64,000 bases of DNA from a virus. Below are positions 16,105 through 24,458 of the stretch, in pieces; position 1 is the first letter of the stretch, and every line of letters starts with the position of its first letter. The position numbers and the translations under genes were made by a program. Under the pieces are notes generated by a model that worked only from the letters and a program-made list of their open reading frames with translations, was not told where the DNA came from and made no database searches. The DNA lies in IMG/VR virus record IMGVR_UViG_3300034105_003474, positions 80,874 to 144,873 of that record. One strand, 5' to 3'.

Positions 16105-18309
16105 CTATTCAGTGAAACCAAAACGCAAACGACAACGACAATTGAAAGTCAATGCAGGCGGAGCAACTGGATCACCGGGAAAGCGCAATGCAAGACCATC
16201 AACGATGAACCCGTCACCAAACTCAACGGTTTTGCCTTCAAGGAATTTATGTGCATTACGCACACGCGAGTCCTTACGGGTGATCCAGGTTTTTGTCATA
16301 CCAACATTGTTTTCTTTGCCAGCCAAGAAGACACCGCCGTTGTATGAAGCCTGAGCCTCATGTTCAGCAATATCCCTGCGACGCTTGGAAATTAGTTTCA
16401 AGAAAATGGCGATCAAAGCCAAGCGCAAAAGCACCGAACGCTCTTCTTCATCTTCTTCCATCAGCGCAATGGCTATCGCTGCTGAAATTTCTTCTGCCGT
16501 TGTGGTGTTTGCCTGTTGCATACGCTCTATTTGTTGCTGAGCAAGTTTCTCAACCTCTTGTGGCTCCATCACTACATTGCTACTAGTGCGTGAAGCGACA
16601 TACTCTTTGGCATCAGTGTAGATAGCCAAAATGATTGGCTCTAGATCTTCTGCTAGTTGCTTGTCCCAAATCTCGCGATCAAAAATCATGTCAACTGTTA
16701 GCACACCGCTAGATATTGACTTGATTCCTCGTTTGCCAAAAGCCTTCTCCAAAACGACTCGCTGTTGGCGTTCAAAGATTCTCTCAAGGGCACGGTCAAG
16801 TATTTCCGTCCATCGCTCTGTGTCTGTGTCGGCTTTTGTTTCTAGTTCTTGCACAAACTTCAGTTGCATTTCATGCTGAATCTTCTCAAATTCAGATAGT
16901 TGCTGATCAGGAGTGAGTGATGCTGTTTCCGTTGCTTGAGCAGGCATGTCAGGCGCTGGAACTGGTGTTGGTGGTGCAGGAACAGGCATCTCCATCGCAC
17001 CTTCTTGTGGAGGTAGACCCGGAGGCGCAGCGTTTGGATCAACACCCGCCATGTCAACTGGCTGTTGTTCTTCGGGCTTAAACGGCTTCTCCGTGTTCGC
17101 AATTGGCGTGAGGTTCGGGTTGGAAAGCAAACTGTCAGCAAGTTCAGAATCAACTTTTTTGCGACCAGTAGCAGTACGGTACTCGTTCAGACTGATTAGA
17201 CCCTGTTGGAACTCGTCCATCACATATCGTTCGCGTTCTTGTTTTGCAAGAATTAGAATTGGAATGTCTTCGGTGTCAAAGTCAACATAGTATTTATCGT
17301 CAAGTTCATCAAGTGCTCGCGCCAATGTGTGAAGGTGTGGAGCCATTGTCTCCATCCAAAAAACACGGAGTTCTTCGGAAGCATTAGAGAAAGTTCTTCC
17401 CGAAGCGTTACCGATTACAGATTCAGGAACACCAAAGGCGGCGAAGATTTCATTTTTCTGAATTTCACGCATCTGTGTGTAAGCCGCATCTCGTGGTGAA
17501 GCAGATGTGTCCACATAGTCAACACCAGCCTCAGAAGCAATCACTGTTGTTGATCCTGTTCGCGAAATGTTGCCACGGAACCTATTCTTCAACTCTTGCT
17601 TGTCATCATCTTCCATGTCGCCTCTAACAACGAGTAGACCGCCCGGGCGTCCGTCGTTGATGAGATAGTTGCGGTTATAAAGTTTTGACAGGTTCTCTAA
17701 TTCAATAGCGATACCAGCGGACTCCATTGGCGTCATTGACAGATATGGATCAAGTGGATGTGGTCTGCGAATCCAACACACGTCTTCAGGCTTTAGAACA
17801 AACTTTGTTCCGTTGCGCATGTCAACTTCAAAACCTTGCACGAACTTCTTTGAATCAGGAATCGGTGCCGTGTACTGTGGCGGGAGAAGTTGTAGGGCGA
17901 TTATTTTTCCGTCTCGCGAACGAACTTTCTCAATGAATACGCCTCTGGTACTCATCAAGAGTTGCGCAGAAATTCGGTACCTGAAAGCAAACGAATTTTC
18001 TCCGTCATTTGATTTAGAGTTAAAAATCTCTAGTAGAGGCTTGTTGTCTTTGGTTTGCTCGCCTCGCTGGTCGTTGCCTTTGCGAAGTATGACGGGGAGT
18101 CGTGCTTGGTTTCCTGCGATTGCATCTATGCATCGGAACACCCAAGTAACTTTTTGCATTCCTTCTCGGTATGCACGATCAATGTCCCAACCATCTTTGT
18201 ATGGTTTCCCAACTCGTCCCATGTCAAAGGCAATAGGCGCACCGGGGTTAGACATTGCCTTTTCGGCGCTGTTTCTGAGATCTTTATTATTTTCGCTATT
18301 CCAAGCCAT
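16105..18309 (-). CDS. Portal protein fused to MuF-type head morphogenesis domain (734 aa)
   Basis: Residues of about 30-400 follow the HK97 portal family: WVFRCIDAIAGNQARLPV near the start, GVFIEKVRSRDG, a DVCWIRRPHPLDPY strand, and AAFGVPESVIGNASGRTFSNASE in the wing/stem region. A Pro-rich linker (about 412-466) leads to a helical region and a C-terminal MuF-like domain (about 655-730: KTWITRKDSRVRNAH, FPGDPVAPPA, NCRCRLRFG). The portal is the dodecameric DNA gate at the capsid vertex; MuF proteins join the head interior and in some phages carry effector domains. The ATG at 18309 overlaps the stop of the 58-aa membrane protein gene. It is transcribed away from the terminase gene, which is unusual. 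Confidence 0.95.
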   Translation of the reverse strand: MAWNSENNKDLRNSAEKAMSNPGAPIAFDMGRVGKPYKDGWDIDRAYREGMQKVTWVFRCIDAIAGNQARLPVILRKGNDQRGEQTKDNKPLLEIFNSKSNDGENSFAFRYRISAQLLMSTRGVFIEKVRSRDGKIIALQLLPPQYTAPIPDSKKFVQGFEVDMRNGTKFVLKPEDVCWIRRPHPLDPYLSMTPMESAGIAIELENLSKLYNRNYLINDGRPGGLLVVRGDMEDDDKQELKNRFRGNISRTGSTTVIASEAGVDYVDTSASPRDAAYTQMREIQKNEIFAAFGVPESVIGNASGRTFSNASEELRVFWMETMAPHLHTLARALDELDDKYYVDFDTEDIPILILAKQERERYVMDEFQQGLISLNEYRTATGRKKVDSELADSLLSNPNLTPIANTEKPFKPEEQQPVDMAGVDPNAAPPGLPPQEGAMEMPVPAPPTPVPAPDMPAQATETASLTPDQQLSEFEKIQHEMQLKFVQELETKADTDTERWTEILDRALERIFERQQRVVLEKAFGKRGIKSISSGVLTVDMIFDREIWDKQLAEDLEPIILAIYTDAKEYVASRTSSNVVMEPQEVEKLAQQQIERMQQANTTTAEEISAAIAIALMEEDEEERSVLLRLALIAIFLKLISKRRRDIAEHEAQASYNGGVFLAGKENNVGMTKTWITRKDSRVRNAHKFLEGKTVEFGDGFIVDGLALRFPGDPVAPPALTFNCRCRLRFGFTE

Positions 18310-18485
18310 TATTCAGATCCCAACAAGTAACCATAGATTCCGCAGGTTACTCCGAGGGCGATTAAGCCCGCTGGTAGGAAAATGAGACCCGTACCTATTG
18401 AAATTCCTGCGACGAATAAAACCATCAAACAGTTTGCAAGGTTGCGGCGCGTGAGTAAAGAATGTAATTTTCGTAAAATGTTCAT
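18309..18485 (-). CDS. Small membrane protein (58 aa) upstream of the portal
   Basis: ATG at 18485 with AAGGTGA about 8 nt upstream, 58 codons, and a stop sharing its last base with the portal start (TAATG). A short basic N-terminus (MNILRKLHSLLTRRN) is followed by a strongly hydrophobic segment of about 35 residues rich in Gly, Ala, Leu and Ile, enough for one or two membrane helices. No family recognised. As the first gene of the head operon it may be an early membrane-acting factor or a small holin-like protein. Confidence 0.72.
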   Translation of the reverse strand: MNILRKLHSLLTRRNLANCLMVLFVAGISIGTGLIFLPAGLIALGVTCGIYGYLLGSE

Positions 18486-18559
18486 TTAGACCGTCACCTT
18501 AGCAAATGAAAGACCTATGCAATACTACAGTATGTATCTAACTATTTTTACGAGGACTA
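18486..18559. promoter_or_regulatory. Divergent promoter region between head arm and terminase/tail arm
   Basis: The 74 bp between the start of the leftward 58-aa gene and the rightward terminase gene must hold the start signals for both arms. At 18522-18533 lies an inverted repeat ATACT-AC-AGTAT. Its minus strand reads TGTAGTAT, about 37 nt before ATG 18485. The plus strand reads TGTATCTA at 18533-18540, 20 nt before ATG 18560. GAGGA precedes the terminase start. The inverted repeat could be an operator shared by both promoters. Confidence 0.5.
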
Positions 18560-19864
18560 ATGGCTGACTGGAATAAAATCTACGAGTATCTCCAACCGAA
18601 GGAATCTTTGTTCTGTCCTGAAGAGGCTTCTCTGACTCAAAAAGTTTTTTTGCGTAGTTATGCGTTGGAGGGTCTGTTTGGTGGGGCTGCTGGTGGGGGT
18701 AAAAGTAGCGCCTTGCTGATGGCGGCATTGCAATATGTTGATGTTCCGAACTACTCTGCGATTCTTTTCCGTCGTACCTACGCCGACTTGGCTTTGCCGG
18801 GTGCTTTGATGGATCGTTTCCGTAACTGGGTTATGTCCTATGAGGATGTCCATTGGAACGCGAACAGTTATGTGGCTACTTTCCCTTCTGGTGCCCGTGT
18901 TTCCTTCGGTTATCTCAATAATACGAACGATTATTTGAGATATAAGGGTTCGGAGTTTCAGTTCATAGGCATGGATGAGGTCACGGAAATCCGTGAAAGT
19001 GACTACAGGTATATGTTCTCCCGTTTGCGCCGTCCTGCTTCGGGTCCGCTTTCCAAGGTTCCGCTCAGAATGAGATCAGCATCCAACCCAGCCCCTAATT
19101 GGGTTAGGCAACGATTTATTGTTGAGGGTAAAAATGAGCAGAGATTTTTTGTTCCATCATTTTTAACAGATAACCCGGGTATTGACGCTGAGTCATACCG
19201 TCAGGCGCTTTCTGTCCTTGACCCTGTTGAGAGGCGACGCCTTGAGATGGGTGACTGGTGGGCGACCACTCTTGGAACATTGTTTGACAGAACCGACTTC
19301 CCAATAATTGACGGCTCAGATGTCCCCGAAATCACCTCCCAAGCCCGCGCTGTCAGGTATTGGGACTTGGCGGCGACCGAACCACACTCAGGTAATACTG
19401 ACCCCGACTGGACAGTTGGAACCCTTATGTTATTTGACCAAGGGATCTCCTACATCATGGATGTCCGTAAAGTTAGGGCTAAATCAGACAAGGTGGAAAC
19501 ACTGATTTCGCAGACCGCTCAGGAAGACGGGAAAACGGTAGCCATACGAATGGAGCAGGAACCGGGCTCCTCGGGGAAAGCACTAATTGACCAATATGCA
19601 CGATATGTAGTTCCGGGTTGGGACTTGCAAGGAATCCGCTCATCAGGCGACAAGGAGACAAGGGCAAGACCTTTCGCCGCCGCTGTCGCCAACGGCAATG
19701 TCCGTCTCGTAAGAGGGAAGTGGATCACAGACTGGTTGGACGAAATATCGTCTTTCCCAGAGGCTTGCACCCATGATGACCAAGTTGACTCCGCTGTCGG
19801 TGCTTTCACTTTTTTAACTGGTTTGGGGTTGCCTCAACGCAAGAGAGCCAGTATCATTGTGTGA
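18560..19864 (+). CDS. terL: Terminase large subunit
   Basis: 434 aa. N-terminal ATPase: Walker A GGAAGGGKSS (41-50), Walker B FIGMDE (Asp139, Glu140). C-terminal RNase H-like nuclease: YWDLAATE (Asp269), RMEQEPG (Glu332) and a final HDDQVDSAVGAF (Asp410). The enzyme cuts concatemeric DNA and pumps it through the portal. Length is normal for short TerL forms. No small terminase subunit is recognisable beside it. It is the first gene of the rightward arm with GAGGA upstream, and it is divergent from the portal. Confidence 0.96.
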   Translation: MADWNKIYEYLQPKESLFCPEEASLTQKVFLRSYALEGLFGGAAGGGKSSALLMAALQYVDVPNYSAILFRRTYADLALPGALMDRFRNWVMSYEDVHWNANSYVATFPSGARVSFGYLNNTNDYLRYKGSEFQFIGMDEVTEIRESDYRYMFSRLRRPASGPLSKVPLRMRSASNPAPNWVRQRFIVEGKNEQRFFVPSFLTDNPGIDAESYRQALSVLDPVERRRLEMGDWWATTLGTLFDRTDFPIIDGSDVPEITSQARAVRYWDLAATEPHSGNTDPDWTVGTLMLFDQGISYIMDVRKVRAKSDKVETLISQTAQEDGKTVAIRMEQEPGSSGKALIDQYARYVVPGWDLQGIRSSGDKETRARPFAAAVANGNVRLVRGKWITDWLDEISSFPEACTHDDQVDSAVGAFTFLTGLGLPQRKRASIIV

Positions 19865-19900
19865 AATAAACATATACCACTATCGCCCAAAAGGGGAAAA

Positions 19901-20152
19901 ATGAAAAAGGCTTTTAAATCGCCAACAAAAACACAGTTACGGACTGCTACAAACCAAAGCAGAGAATTACTTTCTGAGTGGATTCGCACAACTAGAACTA
20001 AACAAAACTTAAGCCAAGAAGGATTAGCCGAAATTGCTGGTGTTGACCGCAAAACAATTAACCGAATTGAAAACGGTCATTTCTCACCGAGCATTGAAAC
20101 GCTAGTTCGTATCTCTTTGTCTCTTGACTCAAAAATCCCTTCCCTAGTATGA
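19901..20152 (+). CDS. XRE-family helix-turn-helix regulator
   Basis: 83 aa. Residues 25-80 are a Cro/CI-type HTH: RTTRTKQNLSQEGLAEIAGV, then DRKTINRIENG and SIETLVRISLSL. Such proteins bind operator DNA as dimers. GGGG precedes the ATG. The end overlaps the next start by 4 nt. It is the only clear repressor-like protein in the window and so the best candidate to bind the inverted repeat at 18522-18533; that link is inference. Confidence 0.88.
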   Translation: MKKAFKSPTKTQLRTATNQSRELLSEWIRTTRTKQNLSQEGLAEIAGVDRKTINRIENGHFSPSIETLVRISLSLDSKIPSLV

Positions 20153-20661
20153 CCGAAAACTCTTGGAATAGTTCTGAGCGCTTAGTCGCTCTCACGGAAT
20201 TTCGTAAGTCAATTATTGCCATCAGCGATAAGGCTTTGGAAAACTTGGAGCAAGATGACGAACAACTTTGGTGCGATACATTAGTTTTGCTGCATGCAAT
20301 TAAAGGTGACATTTCGTCAGTGTTTACACAGTATTCCAACCTGTTTTCCGACAAAATTGATGCTTCCGAACACTCCGCTTCAAACGGGCAAGTGATTGAA
20401 AAGAAGTCCGCGTTTGACCGCAAAGGCTGGAAGCATGAAGATATTGCATCAGAAGTGCTACGCAGGCTAGGAGATCTTTCCGTTGACATGGACACGGGTG
20501 AAGTCATTATGACCTCAGAAGAAATAGCATTGAAACTCTTGGAATATGTACAACCTTCATATTGGAGGGTTAAAGAACTATCCAAACTTGGCATTAACGC
20601 AGATCAATATTGCGAAGTTGGAGAACTAAAAACAAGCATCATCGTACGGAAGGAAAAATAA
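20149..20661 (+). CDS. Conserved phage protein of unknown function
   Basis: 170 aa, coupled to the XRE gene by an ATGA overlap and 1 nt before the Rad52-like gene. The N-terminal half is helical and acidic. The C-terminal half (SEEIALKLLEYVQPSYWRVK, then GINADQYCEVGELKTSIIVR) looks like a small globular domain. The position suggests a role with the recombination genes. No family is assigned. Confidence 0.75.
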   Translation: MTENSWNSSERLVALTEFRKSIIAISDKALENLEQDDEQLWCDTLVLLHAIKGDISSVFTQYSNLFSDKIDASEHSASNGQVIEKKSAFDRKGWKHEDIASEVLRRLGDLSVDMDTGEVIMTSEEIALKLLEYVQPSYWRVKELSKLGINADQYCEVGELKTSIIVRKEK

Positions 20662-20662
20662 C

Positions 20663-21367
20663 ATGAGCGAGATTTACCAACAGTTAGCAGAATCTTTCCC
20701 GCCAGAGATGGTTCGCAGGTTGAACAAAGGTGGCACCAACCTGATTTATATTCCAATCAGTGAAGTAATTACGCGAATGAATAAAATCATTGGTGTTGAA
20801 AACTGGTCGTTCACTGTTAAGTCTTGGCAACAACTTGGGACATCTATCGTTGCTCATGTTTCTGTTCAGGCAACAATTGACGGTAAGACAATTACACGCG
20901 AAGGCGTTGGCGGACAGAAGATCAAGATGTCCAAGCAGGGTGATCCTGTTGACATCGGGGATGAAGTCAAGGGTGCTGTTTCCGATGCCCTCAAAAAGGC
21001 TGTTCAAACATTGGGTATTGGCTTATATCTTGCCCGTAGCGAAGAGGCTATGGAGATTGAGCAGGCTATTGACGCAAGCGTCTCTGCTTCTCCTGCCCCT
21101 CCTGCTCCTGTTGTTTCACCGAAATATGCGCAATTCAAATCATTGCTTGAAGCAAGTGAAGAGAATAAAGCAAAGATCAAAACATTTTGGTCAAACTATG
21201 GTGGCGGTCGTCCTGTTCCTAAGCCTTCAGAATTCACTGATGAGGAACTTGACACACTGATCACAGAATTGGTTTCCTACAGTTTTGCGGGTTCAACTCT
21301 TGTTGAAGCACCAGCAAAGAAAAAGGAAAAGGCTCCTGATATGCCACCGCGCAGAGACATTGACTGA
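20663..21367 (+). CDS. Rad52/Rad22-type single-strand annealing protein
   Basis: 234 aa. Residues 1-130 carry the family signature: FPPEMVRRLNKGGTNLIYIP, a VENWSFTVKSW strand, TREGVGGQKIK, and GDEVKGAVSDALKKAVQTLG followed by IGLYLAR. These proteins bind ssDNA and anneal complementary strands during phage recombination and replication. The C-terminal 80 residues form a Lys/Pro-rich tail. A PD-(D/E)XK nuclease gene follows directly, the usual exonuclease-annealase pairing. Confidence 0.92.
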   Translation: MSEIYQQLAESFPPEMVRRLNKGGTNLIYIPISEVITRMNKIIGVENWSFTVKSWQQLGTSIVAHVSVQATIDGKTITREGVGGQKIKMSKQGDPVDIGDEVKGAVSDALKKAVQTLGIGLYLARSEEAMEIEQAIDASVSASPAPPAPVVSPKYAQFKSLLEASEENKAKIKTFWSNYGGGRPVPKPSEFTDEELDTLITELVSYSFAGSTLVEAPAKKKEKAPDMPPRRDID

Positions 21368-21368
21368 T

Positions 21369-22133
21369 GTGCTTAACGCTCCTGAATATCTCTCACCGAG
21401 TTCAATAGGGACTTTTCATCAGTGTCCTTTAAAATACAAGTTCTCTCGTATTGATGGACTGAAAGAACCCCCAACAGAACACACAATATTGGGGAACTAT
21501 GTTCACTCAATTTTGGAAGAGTTTTACCGTTTAGACGCAGGTCAAAGAACATTGCTGAACGCAAGAACTTTGTTTCGTTCAATTTGGGATGACTACGCTG
21601 AAGATGTAACCAAGATTTATCGTAATGATGCTCAAAGCATTAGCGAATTTAGGCTTCGTGCCCGCTACTGCATAGAGAACTTGATGAAGATGGAATCTCC
21701 TGAATTAATAGAGTTTGACGGAATTGAAACCGAACTCAACCATGAGGTCAAAGGTGTAAAGATCAAGGGTTTCATTGACCGTTGGGCTATTGGCGACGGC
21801 AAGATAAACATAGGTGACTATAAAACAGGAAAAGTCCCACAGCCAAGATTCAGGGACGACAAATTTGACCAATTATTAATTTATGCAATAATTTTGTCAG
21901 AAATTGAAGACAAGGAAATCGGAACTTTGGAGTTGCTGTACATTAAGGACAGCGTTAGACTCAAAAAGGATCCGACAAAAGAAGACATTAATAGAATTAC
22001 AGAAATGTTAGTTGAAACAAGAAATGCCATAGATGCAAGATGCGAAACTGAAGTTTTTGAAACCAAGGTTGGCGTGTTGTGTGGATGGTGCCACTTTAAA
22101 CCTATATGTCCTGCATGGAGCAAAAAAAAATAA
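21369..22133 (+). CDS. Cas4/RecB-like PD-(D/E)XK nuclease with Fe-S cysteines
   Basis: About 255 aa from GTG 21369 (VLNAPEYLSPSSIGTF). TTG 21360 is an alternative, and an upstream ATG at 21285 would overlap the annealase by 83 nt with non-family residues. Features: HQCPLKYKF near the start, GNYVHSILEEFYRL, the catalytic core KGFIDRW...IGDYKTGK (Asp, Asp-x-Lys), and CGWCHFKPICPAW at the end, which with the first Cys makes a Cas4-like 4Fe-4S set. The N-terminus resembles actinobacterial RecB-family nucleases. It probably resects DNA ends for the Rad52-like partner upstream. Confidence 0.88.
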   Translation: MLNAPEYLSPSSIGTFHQCPLKYKFSRIDGLKEPPTEHTILGNYVHSILEEFYRLDAGQRTLLNARTLFRSIWDDYAEDVTKIYRNDAQSISEFRLRARYCIENLMKMESPELIEFDGIETELNHEVKGVKIKGFIDRWAIGDGKINIGDYKTGKVPQPRFRDDKFDQLLIYAIILSEIEDKEIGTLELLYIKDSVRLKKDPTKEDINRITEMLVETRNAIDARCETEVFETKVGVLCGWCHFKPICPAWSKKK

Positions 22134-22652
22134 ATGAACGATGAAGCATTCGCCCGACTTGTCGCCGAAGATGTAAAAAACAAATCTTCTGATGCACAAA
22201 AGAAATATCTAGCACTTCCCGAAAACATCAAAAGATGGAAGAGGGCTTTAGAGTATTTGGCATCAAACCTTGATGATCAGATCACACAGATCAACAAATT
22301 TGAGGAAAGCAAACTCAAAGAATATGAGCAATTAGGTGATGAAGGTACAGCAATAATCGCTGAAACATCAGCAAACTTTGGTGCTCGTAAATCAAAAATT
22401 GAGCGATTCAATTTCTTTGTTCGGGCAAAACTTGATGAAGTAAGCCGTATGGATGCTCTTTCGCCTAACGGTGATATGTCTCAAAACACTGACGATTTCT
22501 ACCGCAGGGCGATACAAAAGTGGTGGTCGCTGATGGAGGAGTTTGAGATGGAGCCAACGAAAATTGATGAGGCTTTGTATGCCTCTTTGGATGGTCGTTG
22601 GGACTTTGAAGGGCTCACTGAAGATAACGCATTTGGCGACTTTGAAGATTAA
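22134..22652 (+). CDS. Helical protein of unknown function
   Basis: 172 aa, starting directly after the nuclease stop. Mostly helical with a coiled-coil-like middle (LDDQITQINKFEESKLKEYE) and an acidic C-terminus ending FGDFED. It lies between the nuclease and the PAPS-reductase-like gene in what looks like one operon. No family recognised. Confidence 0.75.
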   Translation: MNDEAFARLVAEDVKNKSSDAQKKYLALPENIKRWKRALEYLASNLDDQITQINKFEESKLKEYEQLGDEGTAIIAETSANFGARKSKIERFNFFVRAKLDEVSRMDALSPNGDMSQNTDDFYRRAIQKWWSLMEEFEMEPTKIDEALYASLDGRWDFEGLTEDNAFGDFED

Positions 22653-22661
22653 ACAGCAACA

Positions 22662-23795
22662 GTGACACGGCAACGACTATTTCTTGATACCTCCTGCGTT
22701 GACGCGGCGAGGGAAAGATTGCGCCATGTTTACGACACCTTTGACACAGTCTGCTACCAGTTCTCTGGTGGCAAGGACAGCACTGCCATTATTCATCTTG
22801 CTAAAGAAATACATGAAGAGCGCAATCTTGGCAAAGTGAAAGTTATTTTCCGAGACGAAGAAATGGTGAGCCCAACCGTTATCAAGTTCGTTGAAAAGGT
22901 TCGCAACTATGACTGGGTTGACATGGAGTGGTACTGCCTGCCATCCGGTCAAGAGATTTGGGTTCTTGGCAGGCGCGAATACGTTTTGCTGTGGTCACCG
23001 CAACGGAAAGCAGATGGTCGTCTAGTTCGTGAGATGCCAGAGTGGGCTATTAGGGCTGAGCATTTTGGTTTGGATCCTTCTAAGCCATGTCCGAACCTTG
23101 TTGACTATTACACGATGCAGGGGAAAAAGGGCAGAACGGCGTTTGTTATGGGTGTTCGCGCCAACGAGTCAATGGTCAGATATAGATCATGTGTACAGAA
23201 ACTCCACGAAAATTACATTGTTTCTCCGTTTCTTCTTCAGAAATCTATTCCTCTTAAGTTTGCGAAAGTCATCTATGACTGGACGACTGAAGATGTGATG
23301 AAGTTCATTATTGAAGAACACAAAGCAGAGTATTGTGAATACTATGATTTGGCTGAATTAACTGGAAGTAATAGCCGTGTTGGTATTCCTTTGCACTCTG
23401 TTGCGATAAGAAGGATCGGCGATGTTGTTGCTACTGAGCCAGAGTTCTACGATCAGTTGGTTCGCTGTTTCCCGCAAATTGATGCACAGCGTCGGTATTG
23501 GGCTGATTTTGATATTGAGAACCTAATACTTAGTTATGCTTCTTTGGGTTGGGATGGTGTTTCTGATTGCATTGACGATCACATGCTTACTCCCGGTATG
23601 CGCTTGGATGCATTGAAGTTTGCTTCGGCTTTCCGCAAAAAGAGGGTTGTTGATCCTCACGGGTTTCCACTTGAGTATTTGATTAGAACTTTGCTTCTCA
23701 ACGAATTCCACCAGTCAACGCCTACACCTGTCGGACCAAAAACTAGGGCTCATACCATGAGGTTGAAGGCTATTGAGGCTGGCGAGGATTATTAA
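22662..23795 (+). CDS. PAPS-reductase-like PP-loop protein (IbrA-like)
   Basis: 377 aa from GTG 22662. The PP-loop ATP-pyrophosphatase motif QFSGGKDSTA lies near residue 34, followed by VIFRDEE and a middle domain with VMGVRANES and RYRSC. The C-terminal region (DWTTEDVMKFI, HGFPLEYLIRTLL) matches the phosphoadenosine-phosphosulfate reductase superfamily members of phages and of IbrA/DUF3440. These activate a substrate by adenylation; sulfur transfer or DNA modification is possible, as in DndC. A ParB-like gene follows, the same pairing as IbrA-IbrB. Confidence 0.88.
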   Translation: MTRQRLFLDTSCVDAARERLRHVYDTFDTVCYQFSGGKDSTAIIHLAKEIHEERNLGKVKVIFRDEEMVSPTVIKFVEKVRNYDWVDMEWYCLPSGQEIWVLGRREYVLLWSPQRKADGRLVREMPEWAIRAEHFGLDPSKPCPNLVDYYTMQGKKGRTAFVMGVRANESMVRYRSCVQKLHENYIVSPFLLQKSIPLKFAKVIYDWTTEDVMKFIIEEHKAEYCEYYDLAELTGSNSRVGIPLHSVAIRRIGDVVATEPEFYDQLVRCFPQIDAQRRYWADFDIENLILSYASLGWDGVSDCIDDHMLTPGMRLDALKFASAFRKKRVVDPHGFPLEYLIRTLLLNEFHQSTPTPVGPKTRAHTMRLKAIEAGEDY

Positions 23796-23850
23796 ATAAT
23801 ATTTTTATTATCAGTATTTTTATTGAATAAAGAAAAGGCGGTTGGTGGGA

Positions 23851-24399
23851 ATGAAAATCACAAATGTGCAGAACAAGATTCTTACGATTCCCAAATGGGG
23901 CTCTACAAGCATTCTTAGACCAGAAAAAATGTTGCTTAAACTTTCCATGCTTGAACATGGGTGGATGCAACCGTTGGTCGTTCGGCTGTCAGACAACATG
24001 ATAATTGACGGCTATCAACGGTACATGATTTCTTTAGACGACGAAAAGTTCATAAAGAAACATGGGAGCATGATACCTGTCATCTTTCATGATGTTGACG
24101 AGATTGAAGCAATGGTTTTGCATATTCGTCTCAACAGGGCTCGTGGTTCAGTTAATTCTTATGGTTTGAGCAAATTGGTTAAACGGGTAGTCGCCTCCAA
24201 AAGATATGAGGAAAATGATTTATCTAATCTGTTTTTGATGCACGATGACGAAATTGATCTACTCATGTCGGATGGTCTGTTGAAGAAGAAAAATTGGAGC
24301 AAATACGAGTATTCTCGTGCTTGGGTTCCAATTGAGGTAGCAAAACCAGTTGCCGAAGGATCAGTAGTCATTGAGCGACCACCAAACGCAGATCGCTAG
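23851..24399 (+). CDS. ParB-like nuclease-fold protein (IbrB-like)
   Basis: 182 aa from ATG 23851; TTG 23842 is also in frame. AAAGGCGG lies 9 nt before the ATG. The N-terminal 100 residues show the ParB/sulfiredoxin-type fold: LKLSMLEHGWMQPLVVRLSD, IIDGYQRYMI, then a VLHIRLNRARGS helix in place of the ParB GERR-type box. The C-terminal half is helical with a final short basic tail. ParB-like proteins next to PAPS-reductase-like proteins form the IbrB-IbrA regulatory pair in enterobacterial prophages. The function in phages is not settled. Confidence 0.83.
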   Translation: MKITNVQNKILTIPKWGSTSILRPEKMLLKLSMLEHGWMQPLVVRLSDNMIIDGYQRYMISLDDEKFIKKHGSMIPVIFHDVDEIEAMVLHIRLNRARGSVNSYGLSKLVKRVVASKRYEENDLSNLFLMHDDEIDLLMSDGLLKKKNWSKYEYSRAWVPIEVAKPVAEGSVVIERPPNADR

Positions 24400-24420
24400 A
24401 TATTGCCCCTTGTAGATATG

Positions 24421-24429
24421 TGGTAAAAT
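24421..24429 (+). promoter_or_regulatory. Extended -10-like element TGGTAAAAT
   Basis: TGGTAAAAT fits an extended -10 (TGnTANNNT) 30 nt upstream of the Arg-rich gene, in a 59-bp gap. A weak TTGCCC lies 15 nt before it. AGGAG at 24446-24450 serves the ATG at 24459. A probable start of the neck/tail transcript. Confidence 0.45.
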
Positions 24430-24458
24430 CCGAGTAGCCCTTTTTAGGAGATACTCTC

